Shown: piece after piece, positions 10,888 to 18,292 of the stretch | Numbering within the stretch: position 1 is the first letter of the stretch | Layout: every line of letters begins with the position of its first letter | Source of the DNA: Armatimonadota bacterium | GTDB taxonomy: Bacteria > Armatimonadota > Zipacnadia > UBA1398 > JAKPQA01 | DNA: 64,000 nt | Direction: 5' to 3' | Assembly: GCA_029547025.1 (NCBI GenBank) | Contig: JAKPQA010000145.1 | Coordinates: 1 to 64,000, forward strand | The notes under the pieces: model-generated | Database searches by the model: none | What the model was told of the DNA's origin: nothing | Seen by the model: the letters and a program-made list of their open reading frames with translations, nothing else | Made by a program: the position numbers and the translations under genes

Positions 10888-11103
10888 GTGAGTCGCGAAG
10901 GCGTTCAGAAGCTCATTGGCCTTGCCGTCACCGATGTGGCGTTTCGCGAGCGGTTGCTTGATGATCCCGCCGCAGCAGCCACTGAGTATGGGGTCGACCT
11001 CACCGATCAGGAGATCGAGAACATACGCAAGGTGCACCCGGCCGATATCAATGCATTCGCCGACGCCTTCGTCGCCCGGTTCGGCGACCGGGCAGCCTAT
11101 TGA
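10888..11103 (+). CDS. small helical protein resembling Franean1_4349-family RiPP precursors / LigA-like fold
   Basis: A 71-residue protein started by GTG at 10888, with GGAGG 7 bases upstream. The pattern V-x-K-L-I-G-x-A-V-T-D-x-x-F-R-x-x-L-L-x-D-P, then YGVDLTDQE, resembles the leader-like part of Franean1_4349-family RiPP precursors and the related small LigA-type helical domain. It has no cysteine and only three threonines, and ends RFGDRAAY, so no obvious modified core is visible. It sits between an isoprenoid-synthase-like gene and a geranylgeranyl-reductase-like gene, so it could be a modified peptide, a carrier or a helical partner of one of these enzymes. The gene is well supported; the role is open. 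Confidence 0.75.
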   Translation: MSREGVQKLIGLAVTDVAFRERLLDDPAAAATEYGVDLTDQEIENIRKVHPADINAFADAFVARFGDRAAY

Positions 11104-11113
11104 GGCGGTCTGT

Positions 11114-12169
11114 TTGGCCGAACACATGGACGCAGTTGTGGTGGGGGCCGGCCCAGCCGGGTGCGCCTTCGCCGTGGGCTTCGCGTCCGGTGGAGGCTGC
11201 GTCACGCTCGTCGACGGCTCGGGACAGGGCTCCAAGCCATGCGGCGGCGCCTTCCCGCCGGCGCAGCTTTCCGAGACCGTCTCCGGGGCCCTGGCGGCCA
11301 CAAAGCCCCTCTGGTCCGTCCCGTCTCGAGTCCAGTTCGAGACGGCAGACGGGCAGAGCGAGTCGTGGCCCGTGCCACAAGGTGCCCTGGTTGTGTGTGC
11401 CCGCCAGCGGCTGGATGAGGCGCTGCGCAATTGTGCGGCGGAGGCCGGGGCTCGCCTGGTCCGCGGCCGCGCCACGAACATCCATCGCGCCGATGGCCGT
11501 TGGCGGTTGCAGGTTGGGCGAACTGCGCTCTCCGCCGGCCTGCTTGTCGGGGCCGATGGCGCCGCGGGAAGCCATGGCGTCCGCGAGGCGCTCGGTCTGC
11601 CGCCCACCCGCGGCCTGTGGGCGCGCATCTCCCATGTGGATGCTTCGGGCTCAGGACTCCCGCTTCGCGTCCGCGCCCTCCCGGTGCCAGGCTACTGTTG
11701 GTGCTTCCCGGGTACTGAGGCCACCAGCCTCGGGTATCTCGTCGTGAACCCGATCGACTTCGAACAGCCTGAAGTGCGTTCGTCCTTTGCTCGGTTCGCA
11801 GCCGATGCCGCTCCAGGTGCCCCGATGGAAGCGGAATGGAGCGGGCGTATCCCCTACCTGGACCGCCCCGGGGCGGCGGCCCCTGCCTGCGGCCCGGACT
11901 GGGCGCTTGTGGGCGACGCAGCGGGGCTCTGCGACCCGATCACGGGCGCGGGGATCGCTGCGGCCCTGCGGTCGGGCGCACTGGCGGCGGCAACGGCGCG
12001 AACTGGTCGCCTGGGCGCGACAGACGCCCTGTGGTGGACCGGGGAGGTTGGTGAGAGTCTGGCCCGATCCATCTCCGCATTCGGCGCCGCGATGAGGCTC
12101 GGTGGCGAAGCGGGCCGGGCGGCCTACCATGCACTCCTCCGGCAGGCGTTCGGCGGGCATCCACGCTAG
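11114..12169 (+). CDS. geranylgeranyl reductase family FAD-dependent oxidoreductase
   Basis: A 351-residue flavoprotein of the geranylgeranyl reductase family, which saturates double bonds of prenyl chains or oxidises related substrates. It shows the FAD-binding GAGPAG near residue 11, PCGGAFP near 42, the family signature PGYCWCFPG, and GDAAGLCDPITGAGI binding FAD near the C-terminal half. The length is slightly short for archaeal lipid GGRs but normal for bacterial members. The TTG at 11114 has GAGG just before it, overlapping the preceding stop; the ATG at 11126 is an alternative without such a site. Its stop overlaps by 4 bases the stop of the oppositely oriented MFS gene. Acting after the isoprenoid-synthase-like protein is a natural inference. 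Confidence 0.85.
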   Translation: MAEHMDAVVVGAGPAGCAFAVGFASGGGCVTLVDGSGQGSKPCGGAFPPAQLSETVSGALAATKPLWSVPSRVQFETADGQSESWPVPQGALVVCARQRLDEALRNCAAEAGARLVRGRATNIHRADGRWRLQVGRTALSAGLLVGADGAAGSHGVREALGLPPTRGLWARISHVDASGSGLPLRVRALPVPGYCWCFPGTEATSLGYLVVNPIDFEQPEVRSSFARFAADAAPGAPMEAEWSGRIPYLDRPGAAAPACGPDWALVGDAAGLCDPITGAGIAAALRSGALAAATARTGRLGATDALWWTGEVGESLARSISAFGAAMRLGGEAGRAAYHALLRQAFGGHPR

Positions 12170-13317
12170 CTGCGCCTTGGCCTTCGCGCAAGGAGCAGAC
12201 ACTGGGCTGTGATGACTCCCACGGCGGCGAATGCGGGTAGGAGCCACAAGGCGGTGCGCATCCCGGCCGCCTCGGCGACCTGGCCGGAGATGAGCGGCCC
12301 GGCGAAGCAGCCGATACCGACGGTGGCCTCGTGGAAGCCGGCACGCCTCTCTTTGTGGGCCGGGTCGGACACGCTGTAGTACATGCTTGCGAAGTAGACG
12401 AGCCCGGCGACCAGGCCGTTCACGATATAGCATGAGGCGATGGCGGGAATGCTCTGCGCGAACGCGAGCACCGCGAACGAGCCGGCCGCGAGGGCGTGCC
12501 CCAGCGCCATCCACCAGTAGCGGCAACGCCAGCCCTGCCAGCGAGCAGCCAGGTAGAAGGCCACCACCTGAGCGGCCTGGCGGGCAAACAGCAATCCCCC
12601 GAGCGCCTCGGGCCCGAGCCCGATGGAGGCCGCCTGCTTTGGGAAGATCTCCCGGTGGATGCTGACCAGCAGATAGCCAAGCCCGTTCCCCAGCCACCCC
12701 ACTGCCAGGAATCGGTCGGTGTCCCTGGTCTGGTGCAACGGGGGCTCGGCGGCCTCTGCCGCTGCCGGGACGTGTCGCGCAGGCCGCAGGAACAGAACGA
12801 GGAGACCTGCCACGACCGCGCCGGCGGCCACCACATAGAACGGCGCCCGGTGCGACCAGGCGAAGAGCCGCCCGGAGGGATATGGCGACAGGGCTAGCGC
12901 GGTCCCCCAAGTCATGTTGAAGGCCATGAGGCGCGCGACCACCGATCGATGGTCGCGCTCGGCCCCGGTCCACGCCTGCAGAGCGGGCCAGTAGACGGCG
13001 AGGCCGATGGACCCGATCACCCCGCACGCGGCGACGGAGAGCACGCTGCCAGCCGATGGGATGGCAAGATGAGCGGCGGCCCAGACGCACGCCCCGATGG
13101 TGGCGATGCGCGGTCCGAGTTGGAACCGGCGCGACAGCTTCCCCGCGGACAGGCAGGTCGCGGTATAGACCCCGTAGCGCAGACCGCCGACCAGGCCCAC
13201 GGTGCCCACCGAAGCGCCCAGGCTGTACAGCAGCAGCGGGAACGAGAAGAACCCCGCAGAGGCCGTCAGGTCCATCAGGAAGGTCGCGGCACAGTGGATC
13301 CGCTGTTCGCGCGTCAC
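12166..13317 (-). CDS. major facilitator superfamily transporter
   Basis: A 383-residue membrane protein with about twelve hydrophobic helices in two halves, joined by a loop near 180-200 that carries charged residues. It begins with MTREQR and a first helix around residues 8-30, and ends in a short RRPRRS tail. The loop after the second helix (GLRYGVYTATCLSAGKLSRR, residues about 44-63) matches the MFS A-motif position. A GTG start at 13317 is used. It faces the GGR-like gene tail to tail with 4 overlapping bases, and lies 58 bases after the lipoprotein gene at 13376. Export of a product of the facing isoprenoid-type genes is possible but unproven; substrate unknown. Confidence 0.85.
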   Translation of the reverse strand: MTREQRIHCAATFLMDLTASAGFFSFPLLLYSLGASVGTVGLVGGLRYGVYTATCLSAGKLSRRFQLGPRIATIGACVWAAAHLAIPSAGSVLSVAACGVIGSIGLAVYWPALQAWTGAERDHRSVVARLMAFNMTWGTALALSPYPSGRLFAWSHRAPFYVVAAGAVVAGLLVLFLRPARHVPAAAEAAEPPLHQTRDTDRFLAVGWLGNGLGYLLVSIHREIFPKQAASIGLGPEALGGLLFARQAAQVVAFYLAARWQGWRCRYWWMALGHALAAGSFAVLAFAQSIPAIASCYIVNGLVAGLVYFASMYYSVSDPAHKERRAGFHEATVGIGCFAGPLISGQVAEAAGMRTALWLLPAFAAVGVITAQCLLLARRPRRS

Positions 13318-13375
13318 GCCCCGATCTCGTGCCCTTCCGTCCCGAACTCGGTCGCGCGCCCCTTGGGCCGGCGAA

Positions 13376-14263
13376 CTACGAGGGATCCATCACGCTGACC
13401 GCGTAGGATCCGACGCCGAGCACGTACCATCGCGGAAGCCCGCTCAACTGGCTGAAGTCGAGGTCCACATACCCCCGCGCATCGGCTACCGCGTTGTACG
13501 TCCCCGAGGCCCGAACGGTCGCCGAATACCCCGCCGGCGTCGTGATCGTCAGCCCGGTGCGCCCGGCCGTGATCGCAAGGGGCTGCCCGCCAGCGAGAAG
13601 CGGATCGCGCGTCGCCCTCAGGCCCAGCTCGAGCGCCGCCCGCGTCCCCTGTGGAAGGCCGGCCAGCACCAACCGAAACCGACTCAGATCCCCACGGTTG
13701 GCCTCCACGGCCGGTACCTGGAGCACCCGGAAGTCCGGCAGCAGACCGATGCGGTCATAGGAGATCCGCACGTCGCCGAAGTCCTGGCTGGCGTTGCGCC
13801 AGTTCACGACCCGCAGCGGGTTTCCGGCTCTCGCCCGCCAACCAATGCTGCCCCCGGACTCACGCAGCCGCCACGCGCTGGCCGCTCCCATGGGCGCGGG
13901 CGCCATGACAACCTGACCGTTGGCGTTCCGAATCGAGCGAAACATCTCACCGAGTGACCGTTCCTCCTGGCAGGCTGTCACGTCCACCGAGTCGATCAGA
14001 ACGGCCTCCGGCCTGCCGCTGATCGCTCCTCCGCCGGACTCCGGGGCCAGAACCAGTGACTGCAGGCCAAGTGAACCACGGCAGTCCAGGGGCGCCAAGA
14101 CGACTCGAAGTTGCACGCGGACGGCATGGTGATCCGCCGTTGTCAGTGGGAGAAGGCTGGTGGGCAGGTCCGTCGGACCGGACAGCGCGGTGCACCCGCA
14201 GAGGCTTGGCACCAGAGCGGCAAACCCCAGCGCCCGCGCAACCCACGACACCACGACCGGCAC
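13376..14263 (-). CDS. lipoprotein, paralogue of the neighbouring lipoprotein (copy B)
   Basis: A predicted lipoprotein of about 295 residues: a hydrophobic N-terminal segment ending in SLCGC, with the likely lipidated cysteine at residue 24. The body is beta-rich. It shares features with the adjacent upstream lipoprotein: an LVL-x-PE-x-GG segment (LVLAPESGG here, LVLQPEGG there), a middle region with a conserved isoleucine-rich strand, and a C-terminal DLDF-x2-x-x-GLP segment. I recognise no named domain. The start is uncertain among GTG codons at 14263 and 14254. A terminator-like hairpin separates it from copy A, so it may be expressed from its own promoter or by read-through. Probably surface or periplasmic; function unknown. 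Confidence 0.75.
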   Translation of the reverse strand: MPVVVSWVARALGFAALVPSLCGCTALSGPTDLPTSLLPLTTADHHAVRVQLRVVLAPLDCRGSLGLQSLVLAPESGGGAISGRPEAVLIDSVDVTACQEERSLGEMFRSIRNANGQVVMAPAPMGAASAWRLRESGGSIGWRARAGNPLRVVNWRNASQDFGDVRISYDRIGLLPDFRVLQVPAVEANRGDLSRFRLVLAGLPQGTRAALELGLRATRDPLLAGGQPLAITAGRTGLTITTPAGYSATVRASGTYNAVADARGYVDLDFSQLSGLPRWYVLGVGSYAVSVMDPS

Positions 14264-14332
14264 CCCCGAGCTCGAGCCTGAGGCGGGGACTTCGCCCGGC
14301 CCGGCGCGAGTCCTGCGGCGTCCACAACGAAC

Positions 14333-14362
14333 GGAGCCCCGCCTCCACCGAGGCAGGGCTCC
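14333..14362 (-). terminator. terminator-like hairpin between the two lipoprotein genes
   Basis: Arms 14333-14345 and 14350-14362 pair over 13 bases with one mismatch around a CACC loop. On the minus strand, downstream of the lipoprotein ending at 14395, the stem is followed by GTTCGTTGT, only weakly T-rich. It could end or attenuate transcription from the copy A gene. Confidence 0.5.
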
Positions 14363-14394
14363 CTCCACAACTCGATCTCGTCGCGTCGCTGCAG

Positions 14395-15297
14395 CTAGTT
14401 GATGGTGATGACGATGTTGTCGACCGAACGGGTCTGCGTGGGCAGGCCGGCCACGGCGCCGAAGTCCAGCGCGAAGTAGCCCGCGGCATCCGTGACATCA
14501 TTCACGGTGAACTGCGCAGCGCCGCCGTTCAGGGTCACCGTGACGCTCACCGCGGTGGCGGCCGGAAGGCCCGAGCCCTCAACGTTGATCAGGCTGGCGA
14601 GCTGGTTGTAGACGGGCACGCCGATCTCGAAGACAACCTCGGAGATGTTGGCGTTGGTGCCGGTCAGACGGGCGGGGCTCGCATAGTTCAGGCGAACGTT
14701 GCCCAGGAACTGCTGCTTGCGCTGGCCGAAGGTCGTGCTCTGCTCCAGCGTGATCGCATTGGCGGTGAGCCAGCCCATGGCGCCAGGCAGGACAGGCAGG
14801 CGAGGACGATCGTAGCCCAGGGTGTTCTCCTGGCCCGGATCGATACCGGCCGACTGCGGGGCGACCTGAATGACACCGTTCTGGTTGGTGATCGACTGGA
14901 ACTTGGCGTTCTTGTTCTCGTACCAGATCGCATCCTCGGTCTCAGGGCAGAGCTGGTTCGCCACAGCGAACACGCCCGCCTGGGCCGCGGCCAGGGTACC
15001 GGCCGACAGGACATGGAAGGTGGCGGGCACGCCCCTCAGGACGCCGACTCCACCCTCAGGCTGGAGAACCAAAGACGTGAGGTAGAACTGGTTGACTCCG
15101 GGGTTGGCCACATCGACGGACAGGACCGCGCGAACGGTCGCCGCCGTCGCCTCGTTGCTCTGGCCGGGGACGATCGTGTTGGTGAGGTCGCCCGAGCCGG
15201 TGAAGAACGGGCTGGTGCAGCCCGCAAGCGCTACGAGGATGCCCACACCCAGGAAGAGGGGCGCGCAGCGAACGAAACTACGAGTCAAGAAGACCAC
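14395..15297 (-). CDS. lipoprotein, paralogue of the neighbouring lipoprotein (copy A)
   Basis: A 300-residue predicted lipoprotein. The N-terminus has a basic stretch, a hydrophobic segment and the lipobox LAGC near residue 27, followed by TSPFFTGSGD. The mature part is rich in threonine, asparagine and valine and looks beta-structured; FAVANQLCPETEDAIWYENKNAK (residues about 109-131) is its most distinctive region. It is related to the next gene downstream (13376-14263). No named domain is recognised. The annotated GTG at 15297 has AAGGGAA almost touching it, so TTG at 15288 (protein beginning MTRSFVRC) may be the true start. A well-formed promoter lies 77 bases upstream. Likely exported to the outer membrane or periplasm. 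Confidence 0.8.
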   Translation of the reverse strand: MVFLTRSFVRCAPLFLGVGILVALAGCTSPFFTGSGDLTNTIVPGQSNEATAATVRAVLSVDVANPGVNQFYLTSLVLQPEGGVGVLRGVPATFHVLSAGTLAAAQAGVFAVANQLCPETEDAIWYENKNAKFQSITNQNGVIQVAPQSAGIDPGQENTLGYDRPRLPVLPGAMGWLTANAITLEQSTTFGQRKQQFLGNVRLNYASPARLTGTNANISEVVFEIGVPVYNQLASLINVEGSGLPAATAVSVTVTLNGGAAQFTVNDVTDAAGYFALDFGAVAGLPTQTRSVDNIVITIN

Positions 15298-15373
15298 TTC
15301 CCTTTCTTGTCAGTGTTGCCACTCGTTGCTCCCTGCGAGTCCCTCGGGAGCATCCTGGTGCGCACAGTCGGCG

Positions 15374-15402
15374 AGGTTATCAGAGGCCATCTAGGCTGTC
15401 AA
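15374..15402 (-). promoter_or_regulatory. sigma-70-type promoter of the lipoprotein genes
   Basis: On the minus strand TTGACA (15402-15397), a 17-base spacer, then TAACCT (15379-15374). The -35 is a perfect match and the -10 keeps the important T-A-T positions. It would give a leader of about 70 bases before the lipoprotein gene. Confidence 0.55.
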
Positions 15403-16012
15403 CGTCCGGGCGCCTTCTCCGCGGTGTGTCAAATCCCGTTATACGGCGCCCCGAACACCCCACGACTTGCCGAAATCGGCACCACGCGCACATGCACACA
15501 AGTCGTCGAAGCCCGTTGTCCCCCTCTCGCCGAACCTGAACGCGACAAGAGGCGAACGAGGTGTGAGCTGACTTCCCCCCCTCCCTGGCGGACACCCACA
15601 ACGCCTTGCTTCACCAGCCGGCACTCTTGCTTCCGCAAGGCCTTCAGCCAGCAAGACAAGGCGCACGGCCGACCTGGGCATGGGAGTCCCCCGCAACTGC
15701 CAAACGCGGCGCCCCGGGCCCAAGTTCAGCCTTCGCATCCTTCTGACCCATGCTATTCCGGTCGTCCCTGCCAAGGACCTCCCTCCCTTGCCCAGCGCTT
15801 TTTTTCGCGCCTGCGGCCTCGCGCGCCCAGGCTTGCGGTGGAAGCCCGAGTACCGTGTGCTCATGTGCGAGAAGTCCAACGAAGGGGGTCCGTGGAGCTC
15901 GCCGCTGGCTCCGCCCATCCGATGCGCTCTGGCGAGTTCGTCACGGTCGAGCTGAGCGACACGACCTGGGCCGACGTCGCCGGAACCGTCGAGCCGGAGA
16001 CGATGCCCGCTC
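15403..16012 (+). other. 610-base stretch without a supported gene
   Basis: Between the lipoprotein promoter and the 3' end of the glycosidase-like gene I find no convincing gene. Open frames here have poor composition and no recognisable domain. A run of seven T lies at 15799-15805, but the stem before it is only about five pairs and nothing upstream on that strand needs a terminator. A small RNA cannot be excluded. Confidence 0.5.
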
Positions 16013-18238
16013 CTACGGCCCGAGCACCTCGAGCTCCGTCAGTTCGAGTACCCCGGCGTACGGCTCCTTCTGATGCTGCGAGCGGCCCAGGCGGACGCGA
16101 ACGTACCGCGCCCTCTGGCCGATGGCGATCCGAACCGGCTCCGGCGAGTACGGCGCGCCCTCACGAGGGGGTTCACGCGTCCCCGCCACCGGACGGAAGA
16201 CCACGCCGTCATCCGAGATCGACACGTCGATGCTCTCCGGCACGAACCAGAACGCGCCATAGAGGCCACGGAGCTGCAGGTTCACCTCGGCCACCTCCAT
16301 GCGGCGGCCGATGTCCACGGTCAATGTAGCCGTCTCCTCCTGGCGTGGATCGTGGCACCAGAAGTTCTCGCCATCGTCCTCGGCCCGGATGCCGTCCGTC
16401 AGGTGAGCCCCGCGGTCACCATAGCCAGGCTGGCACGACGATGCGGTCACCGGACGGCCCAAGGCCAGGTTTCGCGGATCCGGCAATCGTGGCAGCGCCG
16501 GAGGGCGGATGAAGGTGCCGTCGGCGTGGTAGATGCGCACCAGCTCGTCACACAGCGCCTGGAGCCGGGTATGAGCCTCTGGGCCGATCGACGGCTCCGA
16601 TGCGAGCAGACCGTCGATGGCCGCACGGATGTACAGGATGCGCCAGCGCCACGATACGCGTGCCCATGCGGGCAAGCGGGAGTTGATGGACTCGGCCAAC
16701 CGCCGCTCCTCGTCCGCACCGGTCAGATCGGCCACACGCCAGCCGCTCCGTGCGTGCGTCTGCTCCATGAGGCGGAACAGGCGGACGGCATCGTCGGCCA
16801 CGTCTGCGCCCAGGTAATGAACGGCATACTCGCGCAGGATGTCGTCGGTCGCGGCGCTGGGCCGCCAGAAGAAGCGTGCCCAGTAGAACTTGTTCAGGTC
16901 CTCGTAGATGCCTTCCGAGTAGGGCCATCCGCCGATGACCTGCCCGCTAAGCTTGTCAGCCAAGCGCGAGCAGAAGCCGGGCAGTGGGTTGGCCCCGTGC
17001 TCGCCCCATGGCTCCATGCGGTACATCGAGATCTCGGGGAAGGCCGCCAGCGGGTACCGGTCGGGCTCGGGCCGGTGGAGCAAGGGCTCCGGGATCCAGT
17101 CGGAGTGGGTGCCGACGATGATCCCGTCGATCCACTGCGGCCTCTCCCGCTCTATGTAGCTGAGCAAGCCGTCGTACTCCCCTTTGGCGTTCACCTGGTC
17201 GAGCAGCCACGTCGACAGCCATAGCCTGCCCTGAGGGAAGCGCGCGCGGTATAGACGCGCCAGTTGCTCGGAGGCCTTGAGGAAGCCGTTGGCGCCCCAC
17301 GGCGCGCAGTCCGGGCAGGCGCACCCGCCCTGGTCGTACGGCCACGTCCAGGCCAGATCGACATCGCGGAACGCATCCAGCACCTCAGCCTGCCACCGAC
17401 CGATGAGCGCGAGGCCCTCGGGCTTCGAGGGGCACAGCTCTCGGTGGTAATGGGCCGTGCCGGTGTTGCCGTCGGCGCGCAGGGCCTCTGGGCTGGAGTC
17501 GTAGCCCTCGTTCGCGATGAAGGTGAGACCGAAGCGCATGCCAACGGCGTGAGCGGTGTCGGCGAAGTGCCGGAGCCGCGCCACATGAGCCCGAGCCGCC
17601 GGGTCGGCGAAGTCACGGAAGTGGTGCATGTCGAACCAGACCACCAGCTCGTTGCCACCCCAGAGCGCGAACTCCTCGATGACGCGATCGACCTCCTCCA
17701 GCGGCGCGACGTGGTAGAAGTTCCCAAAGTGCGTCGCGAAGTAGATGCCCCGCACGGGGAGCTCCGGTGCGTCACACAGGTCCATCTCGGGAATCCGGAT
17801 GGCCCCCGGCTCGAACGCCATGGCCCGAAGCAAGGCTCCCACGCCAGCCACCACGCCGCTGGGGCTCTGGCCGGCAACGTAGACGCGCCCACGGTGGGTG
17901 GGCTGGGCGAGGATGCGGTAGCCGTCCGCCCGCAGGTCCCGGTCGACGACGAACCGGGGGAGCTGCGCGTCCGCTCGACCAATAGTGATCGTGCACCGCG
18001 TCGAGGCACTCGAAGATCTCGCCAGGGCCTTCCCCGTCCGGTCCATCACGCACCGGGAGAACAGCTCGGCCGCCCTGTGCTCAACCGGCCCGGCACCGGG
18101 GGCCACCTCGACACGGACCCGCGCCACGTCGGAACGCGCCATGGCGCTCCCCTCTTCCAGGCTCGCGGCAGTGCTCCCGGCGGTACCGGCCACCAGCACG
18201 AACACCATCCATCGCGTGCATCTCGTCGTCACTCGCAC
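16013..18238 (-). CDS. secreted glycosidase-like protein with C-terminal F5/8 type C (discoidin) domain
   Basis: A 741-residue secreted protein. After a signal peptide (about residues 1-25, ending GSTAAS) comes an alpha/beta domain of the type found before the barrel in alpha-glucuronidase and hexosaminidase-like enzymes, then a barrel-like region opening with PVRGIYFATHFGNFYH (about 158-173). It contains WFDMHHF, NEGYDSS, the cysteine cluster CACPDC near 308 and GIIVGTHSDW. The last 140 residues, starting at NLALGRPVTASSCQPGY, are an F5/8 type C carbohydrate-binding-like domain. The layout resembles DUF4838-type proteins, but I cannot name a GH family or the catalytic acids. The GTG at 18238 has AGAGGAG 6 bases before it. 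Probably acts on an extracellular glycan. Confidence 0.75.
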   Translation of the reverse strand: MRVTTRCTRWMVFVLVAGTAGSTAASLEEGSAMARSDVARVRVEVAPGAGPVEHRAAELFSRCVMDRTGKALARSSSASTRCTITIGRADAQLPRFVVDRDLRADGYRILAQPTHRGRVYVAGQSPSGVVAGVGALLRAMAFEPGAIRIPEMDLCDAPELPVRGIYFATHFGNFYHVAPLEEVDRVIEEFALWGGNELVVWFDMHHFRDFADPAARAHVARLRHFADTAHAVGMRFGLTFIANEGYDSSPEALRADGNTGTAHYHRELCPSKPEGLALIGRWQAEVLDAFRDVDLAWTWPYDQGGCACPDCAPWGANGFLKASEQLARLYRARFPQGRLWLSTWLLDQVNAKGEYDGLLSYIERERPQWIDGIIVGTHSDWIPEPLLHRPEPDRYPLAAFPEISMYRMEPWGEHGANPLPGFCSRLADKLSGQVIGGWPYSEGIYEDLNKFYWARFFWRPSAATDDILREYAVHYLGADVADDAVRLFRLMEQTHARSGWRVADLTGADEERRLAESINSRLPAWARVSWRWRILYIRAAIDGLLASEPSIGPEAHTRLQALCDELVRIYHADGTFIRPPALPRLPDPRNLALGRPVTASSCQPGYGDRGAHLTDGIRAEDDGENFWCHDPRQEETATLTVDIGRRMEVAEVNLQLRGLYGAFWFVPESIDVSISDDGVVFRPVAGTREPPREGAPYSPEPVRIAIGQRARYVRVRLGRSQHQKEPYAGVLELTELEVLGP

Positions 18239-18292
18239 GACCAGCTCCTCTGCTCTGGGCAACCCATTCCGTGTGCGGCCGGAGGTACGTTA

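Noticed and set aside
11651-13090. 479-codon minus-strand frame across the GGR-like and MFS genes
   Set aside because: Overlaps the real MFS gene in another frame and the GGR gene antisense; arginine-rich, no membrane segments or motifs.
15799-15805. Seven-T run as an intrinsic terminator
   Set aside because: The preceding stem is only about five pairs and there is no plus-strand gene upstream to terminate.
14056-16329. 757-codon plus-strand frame opposite the lipoproteins and across the gene-free region
   Set aside because: Antisense to two lipoproteins with signal peptides and to a glycosidase-like gene; low-complexity translation, no Shine-Dalgarno or domain.
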